Shown: positions 1 to 5,472 of the stretch, piece after piece
Position numbering within the stretch: the first letter of the stretch is position 1
Layout: every line of letters starts with the position of its first letter
NCBI GenBank assembly: GCA_028822475.1
Contig: JAPKDT010000124.1
Location: 1 to 6,393, forward strand
Length of the DNA stretch: 6,393 nucleotides
Direction: 5' to 3'
DNA from: SAR324 cluster bacterium
GTDB lineage: Bacteria; SAR324; NAC60-12
Made by a program: the position numbers and the translations under genes
Notes under the pieces: generated by a model
Database searches by the model: none
The model's input: only the letters and a program-made list of their open reading frames with translations
Told to the model about the DNA's origin: nothing

Positions 1-1214
1 CTCCGAGATTTACTACGTGCCTTCCAATCCGAACTTCCAGAAACAGAGGCGGAAGCAACAGTATAGCGTCCGAATTTCTGATTTATTTTTTTCACTGCTC
101 CCATCAGTTCCTGCGATGCCTGAATACTCGATTCCGTTTCAAAAAGCGTGGCTGGAATATTTTTTACTGAAATAAAATCATGTAAAAGTACACCGACTTT
201 GTGGTATTCAAATCCAGACTTAAAAATCTGTTCCAGCCCGCGCTGAGCCGCGGCATTCAGTTGTATCAGATTGTTGGTTGCTTCCAGTTCCACAGATGCG
301 GATACGCTGCGCTGCGTGATGTTTTTACGAAAACTGTTTGTCGAGAGATAGACGGTGATGGCTGAAGTCGCCTGTTTGTATTTCCAGAGTCGGCTCACGG
401 CATTTTGCACAAAATGCGTCAATGCGGGACGGATATCTTCTAACTCCTTCAGCGGTTTGCCGAATGAGCGACCGCACATGAGGGACTTTCGCGATTCTTC
501 AGGTTCCTCCAATTTCAAGCAGCTTTCACCACGCAGTTCCAGAACTGTACGCATCAGCACCACAGAAAACTGTCTTTTAATCCAGACAGGATCCGCGTCC
601 CGTAACTGCTTTGCGTTGTCGATACCGAATTCGCTTAATTTTTTACTGATCTTTCCGCCGATACCCCAGACATCTCTGGTCTCCATTTGTTCCAATGTTT
701 TGCCGAAACTTTCAGTCTCCGTACCAACGCAAACTCCGGCCAGTTCCGGATGATATTTTGCCAACCGGTTTGCGGCTTTGGCCAGGGTTTTTGTGCGCGC
801 GACTCCTATCGAAACCTGAATTCCTGTGTGACGCTGTACTCTATGCCGTACAACGCGGAAGAGTTCCAACAGCCGTTCGCGTGACAAACCGGAAACATCC
901 GCAAAAGCTTCGTCGATACTGTATCGTTCAATCCTTGGTAAAAGCTCTTCCAGTATGTCCATTATCCGACTGCTCATATCGCCGTAAAGGGCGTAGTTCG
1001 ATGAACGTATCTGCAGTTCGTGGCTCAGGACAAATTCACGGACACTGCCCGTTAAAACTCCCATTCCGATACCCAACTTCTTGGCTTCACTGGAACGGGC
1101 AATGACATTACCGTCGTTGTTTGAAAGCACGACGAGCGGTTTACCCGCAAGCTGCGGTTGAAAAACCTGTTCGCATGAGGCAAAAAAATTGTTGCAGTCA
1201 ATCAGCGCAATCAT
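1..1214 (-). CDS. umuC: UmuC, catalytic subunit of error-prone DNA polymerase V (C-terminus cut by window edge)
   Basis: This is a Y-family translesion polymerase that copies past damaged bases as part of UmuD'2C. I translated it by hand: 404 codons are open without a stop up to the left edge. The E. coli protein has about 422 residues, so only about 20 residues are probably missing. It begins MIALIDCNNFFASCEQVF, with metal-binding Asp6 and steric-gate Phe11 (Tyr11 in E. coli UmuC). The palm motif YSIDEAF places catalytic Asp101 and Glu102. A helix-hairpin-helix-like thumb segment VWGIGGKISKKL lies near residues 182-193. The little-finger domain opens with SRKSLMCGRSFGK (241-253), matching the RSFG region of UmuC. 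Where E. coli has its beta-clamp motif QLNLF, this protein has IPATLF (about 353-358), a weak match. The start ATG overlaps the umuD stop as ATGA and has no Shine-Dalgarno sequence, which suggests translational coupling. umuC is assigned over dinB because of the umuD partner and these motifs. Confidence 0.96.
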   Translation of the reverse strand, partial: MIALIDCNNFFASCEQVFQPQLAGKPLVVLSNNDGNVIARSSEAKKLGIGMGVLTGSVREFVLSHELQIRSSNYALYGDMSSRIMDILEELLPRIERYSIDEAFADVSGLSRERLLELFRVVRHRVQRHTGIQVSIGVARTKTLAKAANRLAKYHPELAGVCVGTETESFGKTLEQMETRDVWGIGGKISKKLSEFGIDNAKQLRDADPVWIKRQFSVVLMRTVLELRGESCLKLEEPEESRKSLMCGRSFGKPLKELEDIRPALTHFVQNAVSRLWKYKQATSAITVYLSTNSFRKNITQRSVSASVELEATNNLIQLNAAAQRGLEQIFKSGFEYHKVGVLLHDFISVKNIPATLFETESSIQASQELMGAVKKINQKFGRYTVASASVSGSSDWKARSKSR

Positions 1215-1678
1215 AGTTTTTTTAAGGTCCAGCTGACAACTCCCCAGACGGAGAAGTCCATTTCAGGTGTAATTTTAATTGACGGATAATCCGGATTTTC
1301 TGCTTTCAGCAGCACCGTTTCCTGATCTATGGTAAAACGTTTAATCGTAAATTCAGAATCAATCACCGCCACCACAACGCGGTTTTCCCAACTTTCAATA
1401 CTGCGGTCCACAACGAGGATGTCGCCGTCAGCAATGCCGATGTCCCTCATCGACTCACCGGCCACACGCACAAAAAAAGTAGCATTTGGATTATCAATCA
1501 CCAGCGTGTTCAAGTCCAGCCTTTGCTCCAGATGATCTTCCGCGGGAGAGGGAAAACCCGCCTGAACCTTTGTGTCAAAGAACGGCAGCTCAATACCCTG
1601 CGAATCATCCGCAAACCAAATTTTGCTGATTGATCCATCCGATTTTATCGGCAGTGATGGAGGATTGGAATTAGTCAT
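1211..1678 (-). CDS. umuD: UmuD, self-cleaving LexA-type subunit of polymerase V
   Basis: UmuD is an S24-family protein. RecA-ssDNA filaments trigger its self-cleavage, giving UmuD', the accessory subunit that activates UmuC in SOS mutagenesis. The 155-residue product has the cleavage bond at Ala40-Gly41 in the motif VQAGFPSPAEDHLEQRLDLN, very close to E. coli VQCGFPSPA. The nucleophile is Ser76 (AGESMRDIGI) and the general base is Lys113 (EFTIKRF). There is no helix-turn-helix domain, so it is UmuD and not LexA. The N-terminal arm removed by cleavage is about 16 residues longer than in E. coli (site at 40 instead of 24). The ATG at 1676-1678 is the only Met before residue 77. No good Shine-Dalgarno sequence precedes it, so a non-ATG start inside the arm is possible. 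The gene is first in a umuDC operon, and a candidate operator lies just upstream. Confidence 0.96.
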   Translation of the reverse strand: MTNSNPPSLPIKSDGSISKIWFADDSQGIELPFFDTKVQAGFPSPAEDHLEQRLDLNTLVIDNPNATFFVRVAGESMRDIGIADGDILVVDRSIESWENRVVVAVIDSEFTIKRFTIDQETVLLKAENPDYPSIKITPEMDFSVWGVVSWTLKKL

Positions 1679-1698
1679 AATATTTTCAGTGATAAATT

Positions 1699-1720
1699 TA
1701 AACGGACTATAATTTGTTTA
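1699..1720 (-). promoter_or_regulatory. Candidate operator/promoter of umuDC (22-bp imperfect palindrome over a -10-like box)
   Basis: The stretch reads TAAAC-N12-GTTTA and is an inverted repeat matching at 8 of 11 positions per arm. It ends 21 bp before the umuD ATG. On the minus strand its centre contains TATAGT (1711-1706), a plausible -10 box; I see no convincing -35. SOS repressors commonly bind palindromes overlapping umuDC promoters, so this is a reasonable place for a LexA-type operator. It does not match the E. coli CTGT-N8-ACAG box, and LexA motifs vary by phylum. The assignment is inference from position and symmetry. Confidence 0.35.
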
Positions 1721-1863
1721 TTATTCCCGTGTAAGTGCGAATCCGGAGTAAACTGCTCAATCAGTCTTCCGGAGAAAGTCCAGAATGACAATTTCCCGCA
1801 AAGCCCACCGCACCATTTTATTCGACTGCTGATCCAAAGTCAATTTTCTGGAGCTCAAGATTC

Positions 1864-1892
1864 TTGTAAAACATACTGATTGATGTTATATC
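1864..1892 (+). promoter_or_regulatory. Weak candidate sigma70-type promoter for the MORN genes
   Basis: TTGTAA at 1864-1869 (four of six match to TTGACA) is separated by 17 bp from TATATC at 1887-1892 (four of six match to TATAAT). Transcription would begin around 1899, ahead of the 40-codon ORF and the first MORN gene. Spacing is ideal but both boxes are degenerate, and matches of this quality occur by chance in AT-rich DNA. Confidence 0.25.
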
Positions 1893-1924
1893 TTTAATTC
1901 CCCAAAACCAACAATCAGCAAGCC

Positions 1925-2047
1925 ATGAATCATAGACCACGCAGTTTAAAGTCCTTCCAGCTTTGTGCCACTTCTCTTTCAGGACAATCAGGAGAGATCC
2001 TGCCTGAAAAAGGTACGGATAATTTTAGTTTTGAAATTGAAGGATAG
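1925..2047 (+). CDS. Possible 40-residue leader ORF abutting the first MORN gene
   Basis: An ATG-initiated frame of 40 codons ends with TAG at 2045-2047, immediately followed by the ATG of the MORN lipoprotein gene with no gap. The peptide begins MNHRPRSLKSFQLCATSLSG, and its second half is acidic and polar (ends in SFEIEG). There is no hydrophobic segment and no family I recognise. No clear Shine-Dalgarno sequence precedes it. The abutting stop-start arrangement is what a translationally coupled leader would look like, but a frame of this length can occur by chance. Confidence 0.2.
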   Translation: MNHRPRSLKSFQLCATSLSGQSGEILPEKGTDNFSFEIEG

Positions 2048-2731
2048 ATGAAAAATATTTTAGCTGTTCTGCTAATTTCATGTTTTTGTCTTAACTTTGT
2101 TTCCTGTACCGCAACAACCAATACTGCTGATACTGGCACCTTTTTTTTCCGTGAAGTAAAAGGGACATGGGGCTGGTACTCGGAAGGTGATGAGGATACG
2201 GAAGGAAAGTATGTTGGTGAAATTAAAAAAGGCAAGCCCCATGGACAAGGGACATACACTCATTACAGCGGACCCAGAAGTTCCGTAAATCAACTTTCGA
2301 TGCTAATTCCAGGAATGCCCACCAGCATAATTTTTACGATAACTATTTGGCAACTGCTGAATCAGAGTAGCCTGGATCAGCTCTCAGCGCGTTATGAAGG
2401 TAATTGGAAAAGAGGCGAAAAACACGGACAAGGCACATACTTTTTCCCGAATAAAGACCGCTATGAAGGAAAATGGGGAAAAGGTAAACAACAAGGACAA
2501 GGCACATACTTTTTTCCGAATGGAGACAAGTATGAAGGAAAATGGGAAGGTGGGATAAAACACGGACAAGGCATCTATTTTTTTTCCGAGGGAGACACTT
2601 TTGTAGGACAATGGAAAGATGGCAAACCTCATGGAAAAGGACTGTACACTTATCCGAGTGGAGAGAAATATATTGGAGAATGGAAGGACGGCAAAAAACA
2701 GCTGCAAGGTCCTCTTATTTTGTCTAATTGA
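2048..2731 (+). CDS. MORN-repeat probable lipoprotein
   Basis: This 227-residue protein is predicted to be exported and lipid-anchored. It has a basic start (MKN), a hydrophobic core, and a lipobox-like FVSC giving an acylated Cys20. A short linker then leads to FFFREVKGTWGWYSEGDED (about 32-50), which resembles the module starts of the next gene. Six MORN repeats of the YEGxWxxGxxHGQGxYxFPxG type follow at about 54-75, 115-136, 138-159, 161-182, 184-205 and 207-227, the last degenerate. Repeats 2-6 keep a strict 23-residue period, but a 39-residue non-MORN insert (76-114) separates repeats 1 and 2. MORN repeats form beta-hairpin arrays used in scaffolding or membrane contact; a specific function cannot be assigned. 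AAGGA at 2040-2044 lies only three bases before the ATG, which supports this start although the spacing is short. The gene lies 85 bp upstream of a second MORN gene on the same strand. Confidence 0.85.
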   Translation: MKNILAVLLISCFCLNFVSCTATTNTADTGTFFFREVKGTWGWYSEGDEDTEGKYVGEIKKGKPHGQGTYTHYSGPRSSVNQLSMLIPGMPTSIIFTITIWQLLNQSSLDQLSARYEGNWKRGEKHGQGTYFFPNKDRYEGKWGKGKQQGQGTYFFPNGDKYEGKWEGGIKHGQGIYFFSEGDTFVGQWKDGKPHGKGLYTYPSGEKYIGEWKDGKKQLQGPLILSN

Positions 2732-2772
2732 GCAACGGGCTAGATTAAGTTAAGAATTGCTGAAAAGTACAA

Positions 2773-2811
2773 AGCCACAAAAAAGACCACCGAGTCACTG
2801 AGATCACAAAA
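2773..2811 (+). repeat. Short CAC-phased purine-rich tract between the MORN genes
   Basis: The spacer contains CAC triplets at 2776, 2788, 2796 and 2805. The core reads CACCGAGT then CACTGAGAT then CACAAAAT, an 8-9 base quasi-period. From memory it resembles the CACNGAG-type dispersed intergenic repeats seen in some environmental bacteria. With only this window I cannot show that it recurs elsewhere in the genome. Confidence 0.3.
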
Positions 2812-2816
2812 TAAAC

Positions 2817-3857
2817 ATGAAACAAATCCTGATAATTCCTTTCGCCTACTTCCTTTTTACAACTACACTTTTCGCTCAAGTTCAGGAAAGCGGTGTCCTC
2901 TATCTTTGGGAAATTTCTGCGGAAAAAGTATGGAAAAGTTTTGGAGATGATGAAACACAGCAAAAATACAAAGGTGAAATCAAAGACGGAAAACCTGACG
3001 GTTTGGGAATTCGCTTATTCCTTGATGGAACGAAGTATCTGGGACAATGGAAGAATGGGCAGCGGCATGGTCAGGGAACCATCTCTTTTCGGGATGGCAG
3101 TAAATTGACCGGTGAGTGGAAAGAAGACAAAGAATGGAACATTATAAAATACGATGCTAACGGCAGATTCAAAGACAAGTATGTGGACGGAGTGAAACAG
3201 GAAAACAATCGAAAAGCCGGCGTTTTGTTTTTTAGGCATGAGCAGGGAATTTTGGGATGGCATGAGACTGGTGACGAAGCAAAGGATTACAAATATGTGG
3301 GTGAGGTTGAAAATGCAAAACCCAACGGCTTGGGGATTTTCACTTATCCTTCCGGAGAAATGTATGAAGGCGAATACAAGGATGGGGAAACTCATGGGCA
3401 AGGCAGCTTCAGCTTTCCAGATGGAAAAAAGGGAGTCGGAGAGTTCCGTGAAAATAAACCCTGGAACATCACTGAATTCGACAAAGACGGCAAGATCATC
3501 GGAGAGTATGTGGAAGGTGTGCTGAAAGTTGAGACAGTAGAGGAAGGAATTTTGTTTAGCTATAAAGAGGACGGTAAATGGATCTGGCTGGAAAATGGTG
3601 ACGTGGGTGACGGCGGAAAATATGAAGGGCAAATTGAAAATGAGAAACCAAACGGCCGCGGTTCACTCATTTACCGTAACGGTACAAGATACGAAGGTGA
3701 GTTCAAGCAAGGACGCTGGAACGGCAAGGGGACTTTCTCTTTTCCGGATGGTGAAAGATGGGTCGGCGAGTTCAGAAAAGATGCCCCCTGGAACATCAAC
3801 TGGTATGACAAAAGCGGAAAAATTATCGCAAAGTGGAGTGATGGAGTTAAACAGTAA
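2817..3857 (+). CDS. Exported MORN-repeat protein with three tandem modules
   Basis: The product has 346 residues. Residues 1-20 form a Sec signal peptide (MKQ, hydrophobic core, probable cut after LFA20 before Gln21), and there is no lipobox or later membrane segment, so it should be periplasmic or secreted. The mature part is three related modules at about 26-128, 135-236 and 244-346. Each starts G[VI]L[FY] and carries two clear MORN repeats (YxGExxxxKPxGLGI then YxGxxKxGxxHGQGxxSFxDG) plus a degenerate third. Each ends with WNIxxYDxxGKIxxxYVxGV. The WNI tail does not belong to the standard MORN consensus. Specific function is unknown. The protein looks like a paralogue of the upstream lipoprotein, sharing the FFRxxxGxxGW signature. 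The start is the only Met before residue 182 and leads straight into the signal peptide, but there is no good ribosome binding site. Translation may depend on an unusual initiation region. Confidence 0.85.
   Translation: MKQILIIPFAYFLFTTTLFAQVQESGVLYLWEISAEKVWKSFGDDETQQKYKGEIKDGKPDGLGIRLFLDGTKYLGQWKNGQRHGQGTISFRDGSKLTGEWKEDKEWNIIKYDANGRFKDKYVDGVKQENNRKAGVLFFRHEQGILGWHETGDEAKDYKYVGEVENAKPNGLGIFTYPSGEMYEGEYKDGETHGQGSFSFPDGKKGVGEFRENKPWNITEFDKDGKIIGEYVEGVLKVETVEEGILFSYKEDGKWIWLENGDVGDGGKYEGQIENEKPNGRGSLIYRNGTRYEGEFKQGRWNGKGTFSFPDGERWVGEFRKDAPWNINWYDKSGKIIAKWSDGVKQ
2892..3854 (+). repeat. Three tandem in-gene modules of about 109 codons
   Basis: The copies are roughly 2892-3200, 3219-3524 and 3546-3854. 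They are clear at the protein level, each with a GxLF-type start, a GDxx spacer, MORN repeats and a WNI...GV tail. They look diverged in nucleotide sequence, which suggests old duplications kept by selection and not a recent expansion. Confidence 0.75.
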
Positions 3858-3877
3858 GCTGACTTTCCCCGCCGGAC

Positions 3878-5392
3878 TTATTCTTCGGATTTGGGATTCA
3901 AGCGTTTCAAAGCCGCGGAGAGCAGTCGTCGTGCGGCATCGTGATCTTCCAACCCAAAAGGATCGAGTGCAAGGGAAAGTCCTGGAATCGCGTGTTCCAG
4001 CATTGCGTCTTTATGAGCCGGCGTGTTTATTAACTCGACAACCTGGTAGGTCTGCACAGGGTGTGAGACACCCTTCACAGAAATTACCTCACGTTTCTCA
4101 CAGCGGATGTCCTTTTTGACAAGGAGATAGGTGTCCTCAGAAATTAAAATCTGGTTAAGATCTGCATTGGACTCCAGCCGCGAGGCAAGGTTCACACCGT
4201 TACCGATCACAGTGTAGTCGAGCCTGTCTTCCGAACCAAAATTCCCGACTGTGCAGACACCCGTGTGGATGCCGATACGGACATTTAGCGGCCGCGCCAC
4301 TCCACGCTCACGCCAGAAACTCCGCAGAGAATCCAGGCGCTCCAGCATTTCCACCGCCATCGAAACACAAGCCACCGCGTCCTCGCGGCTCCCCTTCGTA
4401 ACTGGATCACCAAAAAAGACGAGAATCGCGTCACCGATGAACTTGTCGATGGTACCACCCCAGCGAATGGCGACTTTGGACATTTCGGTGAGGTAGTGTG
4501 TGAGCAGTTCGGTGAGGACTTCCGGTTCTAGACGTTCCGTGAGTTCCGTAAAACCCTGGAGGTCTGAAAAGAAAACCGTTAGCGGCTTCCGCTGGGTTTG
4601 GATGGTTACGTCCAGTTTTCCGGAAAAGATCGAATCGTATACCTGCGGAGAAAAGTACTTGGCGAGTTTTGCAGAAAGCTCAAGCAGTTCGGCGGTGCGT
4701 TCCTCTACCTTCTGTTCAAGATTAGCATTGAGGTCCGCCAACTCGCGGTGGGCTTCATTGAGTTCCTCCAGACGCTGTTGTTCACGTTGGAAGAGTCTCG
4801 CATGCTGCAGGGCGATAGCTGCCTGGTTGGCAAGAATTCCAATCAGCAGTTCATCTCCTTTATCAAAGATATTGAACTCCAGACTTTCCACCGAAAAAAC
4901 ACCGACTAGTTCATCTTCCAGCATCATGGGGATAGCGACCTGACTCTCTACATCCTTAAGCCCCGGTAACGGCACCTCATCCCCCAACTCAGTGTCCGTG
5001 ATTTGTGTCACCTGCTGACGAATGGTCTGCATGTACGCCCGCTGTTGCCCAAGATTCGCCATGCGCATCAACTTGCGGCGTTTGGCTACCATACCGATCA
5101 CGCCCATACCAACTTTCACCTTTGCGCCCAGCCCTTCATCCTCATAACCGTGTGTAGCCAGGACACTGAGGGCTTCTTCATCCTCATCCAGCAACAGAAT
5201 CATGGTGTACTTAAAACCGAAATATTCGTCCATCAAGCTCAACATGGCCTTGGCAATGTTTTCCAAGTCCAGTGTAGCATTGATTTGCGAAGACACCTGC
5301 TGAATTATCTCTACTTCCTTGGTCTTTCGGTCAAGTCGTTTCTTCAGCTCATCTAGTTGTAAGTGATCAGGATCAGCGGTTTCGTTTGGCAT
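3878..5392 (-). CDS. Soluble class III adenylate cyclase with N-terminal GAF domain
   Basis: The enzyme is predicted to make cAMP from ATP under control of a GAF ligand-sensing domain. The 504-residue product has no transmembrane segment. Residues about 10-36 look like a coiled coil, 40-200 form the GAF domain, 202-243 are a coiled-coil linker, and KYFSPQVYDSIFSGKL (245-260) resembles the transducer helix of this family. The catalytic domain spans about 268-455. Metal-binding residues are Asp277 (FFSDLQGFT) and Asp321 (FIGDAILVFFG). Lys317 should select adenine. Thr394 (LDYTVIG) stands where class IIIa enzymes have Asp, making this a IIIb-type site. Asn401 and Arg405 (VNLASR) are the transition-state pair. 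All catalytic residues are present, so it should be active as a homodimer. Adenylate specificity is an inference from Lys317. The gene is third in line behind two PNPOx-like genes and converges on the MORN gene with a 20-bp gap. No Shine-Dalgarno sequence precedes the ATG. Confidence 0.93.
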   Translation of the reverse strand: MPNETADPDHLQLDELKKRLDRKTKEVEIIQQVSSQINATLDLENIAKAMLSLMDEYFGFKYTMILLLDEDEEALSVLATHGYEDEGLGAKVKVGMGVIGMVAKRRKLMRMANLGQQRAYMQTIRQQVTQITDTELGDEVPLPGLKDVESQVAIPMMLEDELVGVFSVESLEFNIFDKGDELLIGILANQAAIALQHARLFQREQQRLEELNEAHRELADLNANLEQKVEERTAELLELSAKLAKYFSPQVYDSIFSGKLDVTIQTQRKPLTVFFSDLQGFTELTERLEPEVLTELLTHYLTEMSKVAIRWGGTIDKFIGDAILVFFGDPVTKGSREDAVACVSMAVEMLERLDSLRSFWRERGVARPLNVRIGIHTGVCTVGNFGSEDRLDYTVIGNGVNLASRLESNADLNQILISEDTYLLVKKDIRCEKREVISVKGVSHPVQTYQVVELINTPAHKDAMLEHAIPGLSLALDPFGLEDHDAARRLLSAALKRLNPKSEE

Positions 5393-5413
5393 TAAGTGAG
5401 GACGGTGAATAGA

Positions 5414-5419
5414 TTTATA
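5414..5419 (-). promoter_or_regulatory. Possible -10 box upstream of the cyclase gene
   Basis: On the minus strand this reads TATAAA, five of six bases matching TATAAT, about 21 bp before the cyclase ATG. No recognisable -35 lies 17 bp upstream. If used, it would give a very short 5' leader, which would fit the missing Shine-Dalgarno sequence. Confidence 0.2.
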
Positions 5420-5429
5420 CCTCAGTCCA

Positions 5430-5448
5430 CCTCTATATAAAATAGAGG
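5430..5448 (-). other. Perfect 7-bp hairpin in the spacer before the cyclase gene
   Basis: CCTCTAT (5430-5436) pairs perfectly with ATAGAGG (5442-5448) around a five-base loop. It sits between the stop of the 132-residue PNPOx-like gene and the cyclase start. No U-run follows on either strand, so it is not a standard intrinsic terminator. It could attenuate transcription, mark an RNA-processing site, or tune cyclase expression relative to the upstream genes. Confidence 0.5.
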
Positions 5449-5472
5449 CGTAACCACTTTATTTAGGTGAGC

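Larger units (their letters stand above)
1679..1924. other. Divergent intergenic region between umuD and the MORN genes
   Basis: No convincing gene is found here; the longest ATG frame I noticed on the plus strand (from 1785) is only 15 codons. The region separates the minus-strand umuDC operon from the plus-strand MORN genes, so it should carry both promoters. Besides the palindrome near umuD it holds a possible hairpin in which TCCGGA (1742-1747) can pair with its copy at 1768-1773. Inside that, ACTG (1752-1755) can pair with CAGT (1762-1765) around a six-base loop. The function of that structure is unknown. Confidence 0.6.

Noticed and set aside
355..1105. Plus-strand open frames opposite umuC
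   Set aside because: They are antisense to a clear UmuC reading frame, have no recognisable domains, and are explained by its codon pattern.
1211..1678. LexA repressor
   Set aside because: The protein lacks an N-terminal helix-turn-helix domain and is paired with umuC.
1679..1750. E. coli-type LexA box CTGT-N8-ACAG before umuD
   Set aside because: No such match was found by reading both strands.
1930..2707. Minus-strand open frames opposite the MORN lipoprotein gene
   Set aside because: They are reverse shadows of the repetitive MORN sequence; the repeat periodicity and lipoprotein signal are on the plus strand.
2207..2728. CRISPR-like or satellite repeat
   Set aside because: The periodicity is 69 bp (23 codons), in frame, and diverged in sequence; it is explained by MORN repeats.
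3015..3632. 205-codon minus-strand frame opposite the second MORN gene
   Set aside because: It is Phe/Ser/Ile-rich, mirroring antisense GGA/GAA/AAA codons; the plus-strand product has a signal peptide and three modules.
3858..3877. Bidirectional terminator between the convergent MORN and cyclase genes
   Set aside because: The 20-bp gap has no inverted repeat or T-run; termination, if any, must lie within the coding ends.
3595..4119. 174-codon plus-strand frame spanning the MORN end and cyclase end
   Set aside because: It overlaps two well-supported genes and its peptide has no domain-like features.
4251..5356. Plus-strand frames opposite the cyclase gene
   Set aside because: All are antisense to conserved GAF and catalytic motifs and have no family features.
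5430..5448. Intrinsic terminator
   Set aside because: The stem is perfect but no T-run follows on either strand, so it is listed only as a hairpin.
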